From Lachnospiraceae bacterium (GTDB lineage: Bacteria > Bacillota > Clostridia > Lachnospirales > Lachnospiraceae): DNA of 37,317 nt. Numbering within the stretch: the stretch's first letter is position 1; each line of letters begins with the position of its first letter. Positions 16,631 to 24,409 of the stretch are shown here, in pieces. A program made the position numbers and the translations under genes. The notes beneath the pieces are model-generated. The model searched no databases, was not told the origin of the DNA, and saw only the letters and a list, made by a program, of their open reading frames with translations. The stretch spans positions 1-37,317 of the forward strand of contig JAEEMP010000031.1 in assembly GCA_016283275.1 (NCBI GenBank). Reading direction: 5' to 3'.

Positions 16631-17275
16631 TCATATTCCATACTTACTTAGATCCACCTTGCCGTCGATGACTTCTATCCCGTCTGCCTCAAGAAGCGCT
16701 ATCTGCCTGTTCTCTCCGCCGAATACAAATGCCTCGGACACTCTTCCCTCCGAATTGACTACTCTGTAGCATGGAATTGAGTCGGGGTCCGGATTTTTGT
16801 GAAGTGCGTTTCCGACAGCTCTTGCCATCTTCCGGTCACCCGCCATCTCGGCGACACGGCCGTAAGTTGCAACCTTTCCTTTTGGAATCTTCTTTACGGC
16901 CTCGTATATCCTTTTTGTGGGAGTATCGGTTATAAGGATATAGCTTCTGTCCACACAGTTAAGCACTTCCTCAAAAGAAACCGTGCCGTCAAGGAGCACC
17001 GTAAGCCAGTGCTCCTTGTTCATATGATATCCGGGCATAAAACCCTCGGTTCCCGATATGAACATTATAAAATCGGGATCCGCCTTAACATTTAAAACCC
17101 ATATCTCTTCATCACCCGAAAGCCCTATAACGCTTCTTTTTACATTCATCAAAAGCGCAAACCATTTGCCGGATAAAGGGTCTTTAAACGTTGTATATTC
17201 CGGATAACTCTTCCACGGTCTTTCTTCTTTCGCGTTATATTCGGTTTTTATATATTCCTTAAGCTTCTTGACCAT
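16631..17275 (-). CDS. MmcQ/YjbR domain fused to MGMT/ATL-like DNA-binding domain
   Basis: A 214-aa two-domain protein. Residues about 15-110 match the MmcQ/YjbR (CyaY-like fold) family, with PWKSYPEYTTFKD, GKWFALLMNV and GYHMNKEHWLTVLLD. Residues about 120-205 match the C-terminal domain of O6-alkylguanine-DNA alkyltransferases: IPKGKVATYGRVAEMAG, ARAVGNALHKNP and the active-site segment IPCYRVV. The cysteine is present but the usual PCHRV histidine is tyrosine. The N-terminal MGMT half is absent, replaced by MmcQ. Likely a DNA base-damage recognition or weak repair protein. It starts 7 nt after the XRE gene; no clear ribosome-binding site, suggesting coupling. Confidence 0.85.
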   Translation of the reverse strand: MVKKLKEYIKTEYNAKEERPWKSYPEYTTFKDPLSGKWFALLMNVKRSVIGLSGDEEIWVLNVKADPDFIMFISGTEGFMPGYHMNKEHWLTVLLDGTVSFEEVLNCVDRSYILITDTPTKRIYEAVKKIPKGKVATYGRVAEMAGDRKMARAVGNALHKNPDPDSIPCYRVVNSEGRVSEAFVFGGENRQIALLEADGIEVIDGKVDLSKYGI

Positions 17276-17282
17276 ATTCTTA

Positions 17283-18008
17283 TTATAAGAAATCTTTTAT
17301 ACCGGACAACCCTTCTATATCTTTATTGTGAAGCAAAGTATCCGCTATCCGCTTTATGCTGTCATCCGATAAAAACGGAGCAAGTCCTGCAAGTTCCGAA
17401 GTTTCCCCGGCTTTGATGAGTTTTTCGGCTATATCATCAAGTGCCTTGTCCGAAAGAAACGGTGCAAGCCCTGCGATATCACCAAAATCATCATTAATAT
17501 CCATTTTCGTCACCAGATCGTCAAGCGCCTTATCGGAAAGGAAAGGCGCAAGTGCAAATATATCGTCCAAATCCGACAGATCAGCGCTCCCAATAAGCTC
17601 TTCCATATATTCGTCATCAAGAAACGGAGCCAAAGGAATAAGCGCCTTGAGATCAATTTTATCATTTTGAACAGTTTTTTCCGTCTTTTCCTTAAGATCT
17701 TCAGGCGGCAGTATCGGTGCTACCTCTGCAAGTTCTTCGGCAGAAAGCGCTGCCTCAGGTTCATCTATTGTCTTTCTTACCGCTTCGGTCACCTGTCCGT
17801 CCTCATCACCGAGAAGTTCTTTAATGTCAAGATCCAGCTGCCTGGCCAAATCCGGAATCTTTGCAATATCCGGCATGGAATTTCCTCTCTCCCAATTTGA
17901 AACAGCCTGATAACTTACTCCCATCCTGTCCGCAAGTTCAAGCTGGGTCATATTCTTTTTGGTCCTTGCTTCTTTAATTATCTTACCGATCTTAATCATA
18001 TTAAACAT
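17283..18008 (-). CDS. XRE-family regulator with C-terminal LAPFL repeats
   Basis: A 241-aa protein. The N-terminal helix-turn-helix (about 5-60; TQLELADRMGVSYQAVSNWERG) is a classic XRE/Cro domain. After an acidic linker, the C-terminal part consists of four copies of a 27-28-residue unit starting LAPFLSDKALDDL or a variant (about residues 122-235), preceded by a degenerate VAPILPPEDL copy. The repeats look helical and acidic and I do not recognise a named family for them. The start is ATG 18006-18008 because GGAGG (18018-18022) lies 9 nt upstream; an earlier in-frame ATG at 18044 has no such site. It heads a pair with the MmcQ-MGMT gene. Confidence 0.88.
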   Translation of the reverse strand: MFNMIKIGKIIKEARTKKNMTQLELADRMGVSYQAVSNWERGNSMPDIAKIPDLARQLDLDIKELLGDEDGQVTEAVRKTIDEPEAALSAEELAEVAPILPPEDLKEKTEKTVQNDKIDLKALIPLAPFLDDEYMEELIGSADLSDLDDIFALAPFLSDKALDDLVTKMDINDDFGDIAGLAPFLSDKALDDIAEKLIKAGETSELAGLAPFLSDDSIKRIADTLLHNKDIEGLSGIKDFL

Positions 18009-18076
18009 ATTGTTTTTCCTCCATATATTTTTCATGGCCGCCATCTATGGAAAAGTATATGGTACGTGTCACAAAT

Positions 18077-18105
18077 AGTATATCAATTGGTGCTTGAGTT
18101 CGAAA
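18077..18105 (-). promoter_or_regulatory. Weak candidate promoter of the XRE gene, with inverted repeat over the -35
   Basis: Minus-strand TTTCGA, 17-nt spacer, TATACT (5/6 in the -10, 3/6 in the -35). An inverted repeat AGTTC-GAAA-GAACT (18097-18110) overlaps the -35 box and could be an operator, for instance for autoregulation by the XRE protein. Confidence 0.3.
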
Positions 18106-18153
18106 GAACTTATTTTTTGCGGGACTCAAGCAGCGGTTGAAATAAAAAATGCA

Positions 18154-18182
18154 TAAAAAAAGAACCGATATCTCGGTCCTTT
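18154..18182 (-). terminator. Terminator after tRNA-Gln
   Basis: Minus-strand GGACCG/CGGTTC stem (with one G-T pair) and AGATAT loop, followed by a run of seven T, immediately 3' of the tRNA. Confidence 0.85.
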
Positions 18183-18185
18183 AAG

Positions 18186-18258
18186 CTGGGCTACAAGGAT
18201 TCGAACCTTGAAAATGACGGAGTCAGAGTCCGTTGCCTTACCGTTTGGCGATAGCCCA
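18186..18258 (-). tRNA. tRNA-Gln (anticodon CUG)
   Basis: A 73-nt cloverleaf: acceptor TGGGCTA/TAGCCCA, D-arm with CCAAACGGTAAGGC, anticodon arm ACGGA-CTCTGAC-TCCGT giving CTG, and T-arm AAGG-TTCGAAT-CCTT. The discriminator is G and the 3' CCA is not encoded. CUG is the minor glutamine anticodon, complementing UUG. Confidence 0.95.
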
Positions 18259-18268
18259 ATTTTTATGT

Positions 18269-18282
18269 GTATCAATTGATAC
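18269..18282. repeat. Perfect 14-bp palindrome in the tRNA-Gln leader
   Basis: GTATCAATTGATAC reads the same on both strands and lies between the -10 box and the mature tRNA, at about the expected transcription start. The nine bases TATCAATTG recur at 18081-18089 beside the XRE gene's candidate -10. It may be an operator or a leader-processing structure. Confidence 0.5.
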
Positions 18283-18288
18283 TTGCAC

Positions 18289-18317
18289 ATTATAATGGAT
18301 TGCAATTCATTTTGCAA
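18289..18317 (-). promoter_or_regulatory. Sigma-A promoter of tRNA-Gln
   Basis: Minus-strand TTGCAA, 17-nt spacer and a perfect TATAAT, ending about 30 nt before the mature tRNA 5' end. Confidence 0.8.
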
Positions 18318-18338
18318 GTAGTATTTTATCATAAATTG

Positions 18339-19055
18339 TCAGAGTGTTAAATATAGCCACACGCCCAACGACAGGGTCCCCGCTCCGGCAAGACCCGCGC
18401 ATAGCCACTCTTTGAAAGACGGCTTATATCTCGGTGATATGTATTCCGAAAGAAAATCTTCTTTTTCCATAGGTTCTTCTTTGACGATCATCTCTATATT
18501 TTCTTCGGTTTCGGATTCTTTGGCTTTTACAACCGTTTCATACAGTGTTTTGAATCTCGGATTTCCTGCAGAAACAAGTTCAAACGCATCAAAAGCCGCT
18601 TTTACCGCCGCCTCATCATCGGTTTTAACATAAGATATTATTTCAGACATCAATCCCGTTAATTTATCATTTTCGCTATCATCATTCGGAATACAGATAA
18701 ACTCCCATTTCCCGGTCTTTACGTCCTTAAATATTAAGTCAGTATCCAATACCATACAATTTTCATCCATAAGATAACTGACCAGATTTTCGGAAGCCTC
18801 CATCAAAGCTCCGATCAATTCCGCAAGACCTTTATAATCAAGGTTTTTAATCGACAGGTATTTTATAAGATTTATCTTATCCGAAACATCATAATACAGC
18901 TGTGAACCTGTATTAATGGTCCTTACGGTCAGGGGGATTATACCGCCTATGGTATTACCCGAAAGCATCTTATACCTGTAATCGTCCAAGTTCTCCTTAT
19001 CCGCATCAATAATGAGATATGTACTGCCCAATTCTTTCTTTATGCTGTAGATCAT
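18339..19055 (-). CDS. DUF6382-like protein with C-terminal membrane anchor
   Basis: A 238-aa protein resembling the DUF6382 domain that often precedes FHA domains in Clostridia: an N-terminal LGSTYLIIDAD and YRYKMLSGNTIGGIIPL region, then TGSQLYYDVSDK and LIKYLSIKNLDYKGL. In this protein no FHA domain follows; instead there is a Glu-rich linker (about 185-205) and a C-terminal transmembrane helix (about 218-237; GLAGAGTLSLGVWLYL). It is the last gene of the Tad pilus operon, 24 nt after tadE, so a pilus-assembly or regulatory role is likely. Function not established. GAGGAAAAGG precedes the ATG. Confidence 0.72.
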   Translation of the reverse strand: MIYSIKKELGSTYLIIDADKENLDDYRYKMLSGNTIGGIIPLTVRTINTGSQLYYDVSDKINLIKYLSIKNLDYKGLAELIGALMEASENLVSYLMDENCMVLDTDLIFKDVKTGKWEFICIPNDDSENDKLTGLMSEIISYVKTDDEAAVKAAFDAFELVSAGNPRFKTLYETVVKAKESETEENIEMIVKEEPMEKEDFLSEYISPRYKPSFKEWLCAGLAGAGTLSLGVWLYLTL

Positions 19056-19079
19056 AATTACCTTTTCCTCAATAAATAA

Positions 19080-19541
19080 TCATTTTGATCGATATCTTAA
19101 AATATCATCACCCAATAACATATTTGAAACAGGATCCGAAATCGATATCTCCCGCTTCCCTGATATGGTTTTACCTGTAAGCGGAAACCACTTTGGCACC
19201 AACTCATCCAAAGGCGAATGAAAATATACGCTTCCCGCTATGATAATCTTATTTTTTTCTTTTGAAATCGTCATAGTTATATCCGATGCTGCAAGATACG
19301 GCCTTTCCGTGCGCAAAAGATCAAACTTTTCTTCCATTTTATAAGTCAAACTTTCGCTGTCGTTTCTATACTCTTCCCCACCGTAAACGGCCATTGTATA
19401 TAGATCCTGAGACAGCAGGGTCTTATCATATGTGTATATGACCATATACACCATAAATACAAACGAAAGCAGAAGGATCGGCATTACCGTTGCCGCTTCG
19501 ACTGTCATATATCCTTCCCGTAATTTTACATGATCCCGCAA
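19080..19541 (-). CDS. TadE-like pilus protein
   Basis: A 153-aa protein with the TadE-type class III signal and membrane helix GYMTVEAATVMPILLLSFVF, including the conserved glutamate, followed by an extracytoplasmic domain (about 45-150). TadE-type minor pseudopilins act with the Flp pilin in Tad secretion. There is no suitable ATG before MTVEAA; a TTG at 19539-19541 preceded by GGGGG is the best start, overlapping the upstream peptidase gene by 16 nt. A longer TTG frame to 19619 lacks a ribosome-binding site. Confidence 0.8.
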   Translation of the reverse strand: MRDHVKLREGYMTVEAATVMPILLLSFVFMVYMVIYTYDKTLLSQDLYTMAVYGGEEYRNDSESLTYKMEEKFDLLRTERPYLAASDITMTISKEKNKIIIAGSVYFHSPLDELVPKWFPLTGKTISGKREISISDPVSNMLLGDDILRYRSK

Positions 19542-19957
19542 ATCATCACCCCCATTGCAAGAAAAGGAACAAACGGTAATTTGTACTTCTTTGTCGCCTT
19601 TTTTGATATAAGCAAACAAACTCCGAAAACAGCCGCAATAATAAATCCATATATAATAGAAGAAACTGTTTCCTCAAAAGTTAAGATACTCCCCAAAAAT
19701 ATACATATAATGCCGTCTCCGAGTCCTATAGATCCCTTCAATAATATACCCGCCAAGAGTATGGCGATTCCGGGAAGGAATCGCACGAAATACTCCGACA
19801 AGGGCGTTATTCCGATCCTAATGACGTTAAGCAGGATGCCGGCGGGGATTCCGGCAGCAACAAGCCAGAAATTGATCTCGCGTTTTTTAAGATCGGCATA
19901 TATTGATGGAACTATAATAAGAACGAGCAAGGCCCATTGCCAATTTTGATAATTCAT
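19526..19957 (-). CDS. Prepilin peptidase (A24/TadV-like), second copy in locus
   Basis: A 143-aa polytopic membrane protein of the small CpaA/TadV type, which removes the leader of Flp-type prepilins. The two catalytic aspartates are visible in YADLKKREIN and GLGDG. The second motif lacks the usual lysine (GxGDxK) and the first lacks the IPN ending, so it departs from the copy at 26643-27152. I chose ATG 19955-19957, 4 nt after the preceding gene; an upstream frame extends to 20029 without support. Confidence 0.82.
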   Translation of the reverse strand: MNYQNWQWALLVLIIVPSIYADLKKREINFWLVAAGIPAGILLNVIRIGITPLSEYFVRFLPGIAILLAGILLKGSIGLGDGIICIFLGSILTFEETVSSIIYGFIIAAVFGVCLLISKKATKKYKLPFVPFLAMGVMICGIM

Positions 19958-19961
19958 TTTA

Positions 19962-20870
19962 TTAATGATCCACACCCATACAATATTTGCATTTATGTCT
20001 GTCTCCCACTTCAGAAAGCGGAATCTCAAAAATATCTATCTTTAATTCGCTGCATTTATCCGACGAATGATACCTGTTCCCGTACGGCGTAATGTATACA
20101 ATTCCTTCCGTTTCGTACGGATCGCATTTTTCGCACGGATAATATTTTGATCCGTCTTCATTTCTCAGATCATCTATTTCCGAATGATCGGCTGTCTCTA
20201 TCGTGGTCTTAAGTCCCCGACACGAAAGCGATGTATGATATACTTCTCCCGTTCGTGTTACAAAAACTTTTTCTTCACTTTCGGTATCATTGCCGGCATA
20301 TCCCGTATATGCCTTCGAATAGAAATGATTCGTGAGTATTACCGATTTTATGCCCGGTAATTTTATGATCGGCTCCACATAATAAGTAACAACAATGTCT
20401 ATATCATCCTTTTCACCGAAATCACTCAGGAGAGTGGTCATTGATGCAATCTTTTCACTTGAAGGAAGCTTGTTAAGCCTTCCTTTTACATACATTTCCG
20501 ACCAGATTCCCGAAACGACGGAATCCGCAATATCTCCCGTTTCCAATTTCCCGTCGGTTATATATCTGTATGGATAAGAAACAGCCACCATTTCCCTGCC
20601 TATATTATTTAATTCCGCCCCTATGGAAGAATGGATATAAAACAATTCGAACATTCGGACAATGCTTAGGATAAAGAAAATGATCAAGGGAAATATAAGT
20701 ACCGCTTCTACCGTCGCTACAGCTGAGAGCCTCGATGATATCCTCTTTGGTGGGATATTATTGAAAGGGATGTCTAAATCATTGCATATAATATTCTTTT
20801 TCCCGGGGAGAGAATTCTTTCTTTGTTTATAGTGTTTGCTTTTTTGAATATACCCTGCTAAAAAGGACAT
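19962..20870 (-). CDS. TadE-like pseudopilin with duplicated Cys/His zinc-knuckle C-terminus
   Basis: A 302-aa protein. After a basic cytoplasmic leader (about 1-45) comes the pseudopilin-type helix ATVEAVLIFPLIIFFILSIV with its conserved glutamate. The extracytoplasmic part ends in two related units, each with T-G-x-x-YH-x-S-x-x-C and a later CxxC: VYHTSLSCRGL ... PCEKCDPYET, then RYHSSDKCSEL ... KCKYCMG. These resemble small Ada-like Cys/His metal-binding modules seen at the ends of secreted clostridial proteins. ATG 20868-20870 has GAGGG 8 nt upstream; a TTG at 20885 overlapping the previous stop codon is an alternative. Probably a minor pilin or tip component; metal binding is inference. 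Confidence 0.8.
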   Translation of the reverse strand: MSFLAGYIQKSKHYKQRKNSLPGKKNIICNDLDIPFNNIPPKRISSRLSAVATVEAVLIFPLIIFFILSIVRMFELFYIHSSIGAELNNIGREMVAVSYPYRYITDGKLETGDIADSVVSGIWSEMYVKGRLNKLPSSEKIASMTTLLSDFGEKDDIDIVVTYYVEPIIKLPGIKSVILTNHFYSKAYTGYAGNDTESEEKVFVTRTGEVYHTSLSCRGLKTTIETADHSEIDDLRNEDGSKYYPCEKCDPYETEGIVYITPYGNRYHSSDKCSELKIDIFEIPLSEVGDRHKCKYCMGVDH

Positions 20871-20881
20871 CACCGAAACCC

Positions 20882-22330
20882 TCAATTAAAAACATATCTT
20901 CTGCGGACTGCCGTAAAATCATATCCATGCTTGCTTGTTACATATATCTGTGCCTCCCATGCGTCAAAACAATTATCGAGCCTGAAATATTCGTTACCCG
21001 GAGTACTTCTTATATCCATTTCTATAATGTCCGAAAGTCTCATAAGAAGTTTTTCTTCACCGGTCATATATACAAAAATCCTTAAATAATCCTCATATGA
21101 AAGCCCATCATCCGAAGAATCCGCATTGTTTCCTCCGTACAAAGCCGAGTTTAGGTCGGTGATCCATTGATCGCTTGTTTTTATAAGCGGGATCTTTCCG
21201 CCGGCAAAAATAACATTCATGTCTGTCAGGCTTTCGTAGTTGACCCAAAATGCTATCACGATCGCTTTTAAAATATCCGCCGCCTCCGGTACGGTTAGTG
21301 CTGCAGCTATAGCTGCGCATATTCCGTCGATCGTTTCCATTTTTCCGGAATCCGATGTAAGCGTGATCATATTTGCGGCTTCTCTTAATACCATTATCCT
21401 TCTGGCTACTCCGGCAAGATTATCCGAATCCGATCCTTTACCTGTCACCAGGTATTCGGTCTGATATGTAAGCACGGAATCGGGCTTATTCCTCAAATAA
21501 TTACCGCATTTATGCATCATATATTCCCTTAAGAAAAAATAATCGGAAATTTCTTCATCGTAATCCCTTTCAAGATTTCCTTTATTTAACTGTCTCTTGC
21601 TTGCATAATTATCTTTATTTATTTTGGTCGTTGATATTTTTCCCAAATCGGTTATCCAAGACAATATCCCAAAACCGGCTATGTTGTCCTCGGAAATATC
21701 GTTTCCGCCGGTTATCGACGGAAGCCAGCCGGAATAATCTATTCCGTATTTGGAATTCAGATCATCGGCTGCCCTGAATGCCTCATCATATTGAGCCCCG
21801 CCGGACAGGTTATGCTCATTAACAACACCTGTCCATTCTCTGGCGCGGTCAATATAAGCTATTTTATAGTGATATTTCATAAGGTTTACTGCCTGATGTT
21901 TTATCGCCTTATATTTTTGATCTGTAGCTAAACAAACAGCCATTGCTTCTGTTTCCGTACAGTTAAGCTTAAGCAGGTCTTTCCCTCCGATCAGTTCCAA
22001 GCGGCATTCGTCAAAATTTCTATTAATGATTGCTTTAAGATGATCTTCGGTAAGTTTCATGCCGGTCGAATCGGTCATATAAGATGAGTCTACAAAAACC
22101 AATCCGTATTGTTCCCATAACTGTTTGTTGTATTCGGCAAATATCGATGTCATGGCAGTATCCGCAACCGTAACCGTGCGCATTCTTATCGCATTTTCCC
22201 TGGCGGAATAGAACATTCCTATAAAAAGGGACATTATAATTGCAATGGAAATGGTAAAGAATACGGTTACATAACCCTCATTAAATCTTGTCCGTTTGCT
22301 TTGAAATCTTGTCGAACAGATTGTTGACAA
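20882..22330 (-). CDS. DUF5702/TadG-like pilus-locus protein
   Basis: A 482-aa protein with one N-terminal membrane helix (about 23-43; TVFFTISIAIIMSLFIGMF) preceded by EGYVTV, then a large extracytoplasmic domain beginning SARENAIRMRTVTVADTAMTSIFAEYN. This matches DUF5702 proteins found in Firmicute Tad clusters in the TadG position. Its start is a TTG at 22328-22330, inside the flp gene, with AAGGAG 10 nt upstream; no usable ATG exists before the helix. The stop overlaps the next gene's possible TTG. Biochemical role unknown. Confidence 0.8.
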   Translation of the reverse strand: MSTICSTRFQSKRTRFNEGYVTVFFTISIAIIMSLFIGMFYSARENAIRMRTVTVADTAMTSIFAEYNKQLWEQYGLVFVDSSYMTDSTGMKLTEDHLKAIINRNFDECRLELIGGKDLLKLNCTETEAMAVCLATDQKYKAIKHQAVNLMKYHYKIAYIDRAREWTGVVNEHNLSGGAQYDEAFRAADDLNSKYGIDYSGWLPSITGGNDISEDNIAGFGILSWITDLGKISTTKINKDNYASKRQLNKGNLERDYDEEISDYFFLREYMMHKCGNYLRNKPDSVLTYQTEYLVTGKGSDSDNLAGVARRIMVLREAANMITLTSDSGKMETIDGICAAIAAALTVPEAADILKAIVIAFWVNYESLTDMNVIFAGGKIPLIKTSDQWITDLNSALYGGNNADSSDDGLSYEDYLRIFVYMTGEEKLLMRLSDIIEMDIRSTPGNEYFRLDNCFDAWEAQIYVTSKHGYDFTAVRRRYVFN

Positions 22331-22454
22331 TATCTACTATCTCCTTTTTGAAAATTACCACCAATCCGACCAATACAACGATTATCAAAATAACCTCAAC
22401 GGTTCCCATGCCTTCTTCCTCGGTCATGAGTTCGTTTAACCCTTTACATTTCAT
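22281..22454 (-). CDS. flp: Flp-family type IVb pilin (57 aa)
   Basis: A 57-aa prepilin: short charged leader MKCKGLNELMTEEEG, then MGTVEVILIIVVLVGLVVIF with the glutamate at +5 after the putative G/M cleavage, and an amphipathic tail FKKEIVDIVNNLFDKISKQ. This is the usual design of Flp major pilins. AAAGGAG lies just before the ATG (22452-22454). It sits between tadC and the DUF5702 gene and overlaps the latter by 50 nt. Confidence 0.85.
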   Translation of the reverse strand: MKCKGLNELMTEEEGMGTVEVILIIVVLVGLVVIFKKEIVDIVNNLFDKISKQTDKI

Positions 22455-22467
22455 ATGTTTCTCCTTT

Positions 22468-23676
22468 CTACATACCCCAAAAAGCGGGAATCATTATTAT
22501 GACCAGTACCACTATCATCAAAAGAGTCATCGGTGCCAAAAGCTTTGTCTGTGCTTCCTCACCCTTAATTCTGGCTCTCTGTCTTCTGCCCTCAAAAGCT
22601 TTTGCTGCTTCCTCAGTCAGAAGAACGATCAAGTTGGTGCTACCCTTTTTTAAATTTTGAGTCAATAACGTTGTCATTCTTGTAATTTCAGGAATTCCTA
22701 TCCTGTCCGAAAACTCCCTGTAAGCGATAGTCTCGGATATACCTGTTCTTATTTCGTTTACCATTATTCCTATTTCTTCGTACATTGGACTTATATCCTT
22801 ATCCTTGGGATAATCTTCATAAATCCTTATCCATGCATTTCTTAAGTTCATTCCCGAAGAAAGATACATAACGAGTTTTTGTATTACGGTCGAATAATCT
22901 TTTATGATCTCTTCCTGCCGCTTTTTTACTTCTTTATCCCTGTCCGTTTTTGCTCCGTATAAAAGAATGATTATTGCCACAACCCCAACCAGCAATATGA
23001 TCGGATTTCTTTTTCCGGAAAGATCTTTGTATACTACACTGTGACCGTCAATCTCGGAAGGTAAGCTGTAATATTCGTTTTCTCTCGTATCCTTTTCGCT
23101 TTTTAATATCTCATTTTCAAGATCCGAATAAATCTCATCCAAAGAAAGACTCTCTGCCGGTTCATACAAAACATCAAATTCGGTTTCTTTTTCCCAGTCT
23201 TCATATGAAGCGCTTACTTGAACCGTTGTCTCACCTTTGGCCTTTGTAATAAGCTTTCCGTCGGTATCAAATACATTTCTTTCTTTAACGTAAAATGTAA
23301 GATCAAAAGGATATCCGGGAATTTCTTTTACAAAATTCAGATCTCCGGTAATCTTTTCAGAAGAAAGATTACCGTTTAATACCGTCGTTATAAGCACAGG
23401 ATACATTTCCTCGTACAATGCTTCGCACTGTGTATCCGAATAAACCCTTTCTCCGACATTAAGATCATATATTTCACTACCGACATCTTCGATTTCGGCT
23501 GTCAAAGAAACCGGAATATCACCTTTTAAATAATCGGATCTTTTTATTCTTCCGTCTTCGTTTATATATGAGTCACCGTTCGATCTTAAAAACGCCAAAA
23601 CAGTAATAAAAACTATAATAAGAATTATCTTTCCTTCTTTTGACGATATAAATTTTTTGATCTGTTTTTTAAACAT
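22468..23676 (-). CDS. tadC: Tad secretion inner-membrane platform protein TadC
   Basis: A 402-aa protein. An N-terminal TM helix (about 18-32) is followed by an extracytoplasmic region (about 35-215) unusual for TadC, then a TM (about 225-240) and a T2SSF platform domain (about 260-385; LVMYLSSGMNLRNAWIRIYE, GIPEITRMTTLLTQNLKKGS) ending in a TM helix. It should form the platform with TadB above the TadA motor. ATG 23674-23676 overlaps the tadB stop by 8 nt and has GGTGGAG upstream; a TTG one codon earlier is possible. Confidence 0.85.
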   Translation of the reverse strand: MFKKQIKKFISSKEGKIILIIVFITVLAFLRSNGDSYINEDGRIKRSDYLKGDIPVSLTAEIEDVGSEIYDLNVGERVYSDTQCEALYEEMYPVLITTVLNGNLSSEKITGDLNFVKEIPGYPFDLTFYVKERNVFDTDGKLITKAKGETTVQVSASYEDWEKETEFDVLYEPAESLSLDEIYSDLENEILKSEKDTRENEYYSLPSEIDGHSVVYKDLSGKRNPIILLVGVVAIIILLYGAKTDRDKEVKKRQEEIIKDYSTVIQKLVMYLSSGMNLRNAWIRIYEDYPKDKDISPMYEEIGIMVNEIRTGISETIAYREFSDRIGIPEITRMTTLLTQNLKKGSTNLIVLLTEEAAKAFEGRRQRARIKGEEAQTKLLAPMTLLMIVVLVIIMIPAFWGM

Positions 23677-24409
23677 CAATCTCCACCATTTTTGACCCCA
23701 GATATACGGATAAACCGTAAATAGTTAGACAGACGCTCATAAAAATCACGCCTTTTAGATTATGGTAAAGGACCGAGAAATAGCCCTTAGATGTAATGCC
23801 TATATAAGCAATGATGAAGAAAGGAACGATTTCCATTATTTTTAATTCAAGCCGTTTCTGAGATATTAAAACCTGTATTTCCTTCTCGGTTTCAAACTTT
23901 GCTCTCACTGTATCTGCAGTTTTTTCAATTACTTCCGGCAGATTTCCTCCGTTGCGCTTTGCGGTTTCAAATACCTTTGAAAAAATCACTATATCTTCCA
24001 CCCCGCTTCTTTCACCGAGATTTAAAAGAAGACTTTCAAGCGTTCGGTTTACCGCAAGTGCATTTTTGATGTATCTGATCTCCTCTGCCATAAGACTTTT
24101 TTCGCCATAGAACAACTCTATGTCTTTTCCTGCTTCCACAAATGCATTTTCCAGTGCATAACCTGCTTTTATATTTGCGTTGACACTGTATAAAGTCTCG
24201 GCAAATTCTTCCGAAAGCTGTTCTTTTTGCTTTCGGATAAGCCCTTTTTTTAATATTTTTAAAAAAATAGGAATAGTTGCTGAAGAGATAAAAAAGAATA
24301 AAACTGATTGATAAAATAAATAAGAAACAAGTGCAAGAACTGTCAAATACATAGAAATGACACCCGTCATCTCCCAAAAAGAGTATTTATATTCATTATA
24401 CCTTCTCAT
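23669..24409 (-). CDS. tadB: Tad secretion inner-membrane platform protein TadB
   Basis: A 246-aa T2SSF-family protein with two N-terminal TM helices (about 12-50), a cytoplasmic T2SSF domain (about 60-190; NIKAGYALENAFVEAGKD, VEDIVIFSKVFETAKRNGGNLPE) and two C-terminal TM helices. It pairs with TadC. The ATG overlaps the tadA stop codon by one base (TAATG). Confidence 0.88.
   Translation of the reverse strand: MRRYNEYKYSFWEMTGVISMYLTVLALVSYLFYQSVLFFFISSATIPIFLKILKKGLIRKQKEQLSEEFAETLYSVNANIKAGYALENAFVEAGKDIELFYGEKSLMAEEIRYIKNALAVNRTLESLLLNLGERSGVEDIVIFSKVFETAKRNGGNLPEVIEKTADTVRAKFETEKEIQVLISQKRLELKIMEIVPFFIIAYIGITSKGYFSVLYHNLKGVIFMSVCLTIYGLSVYLGSKMVEIDV

Noticed and set aside
18126-18332. 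68-codon open frame on the minus strand
   Set aside because: It spans the tRNA-Gln gene, its promoter and its terminator.
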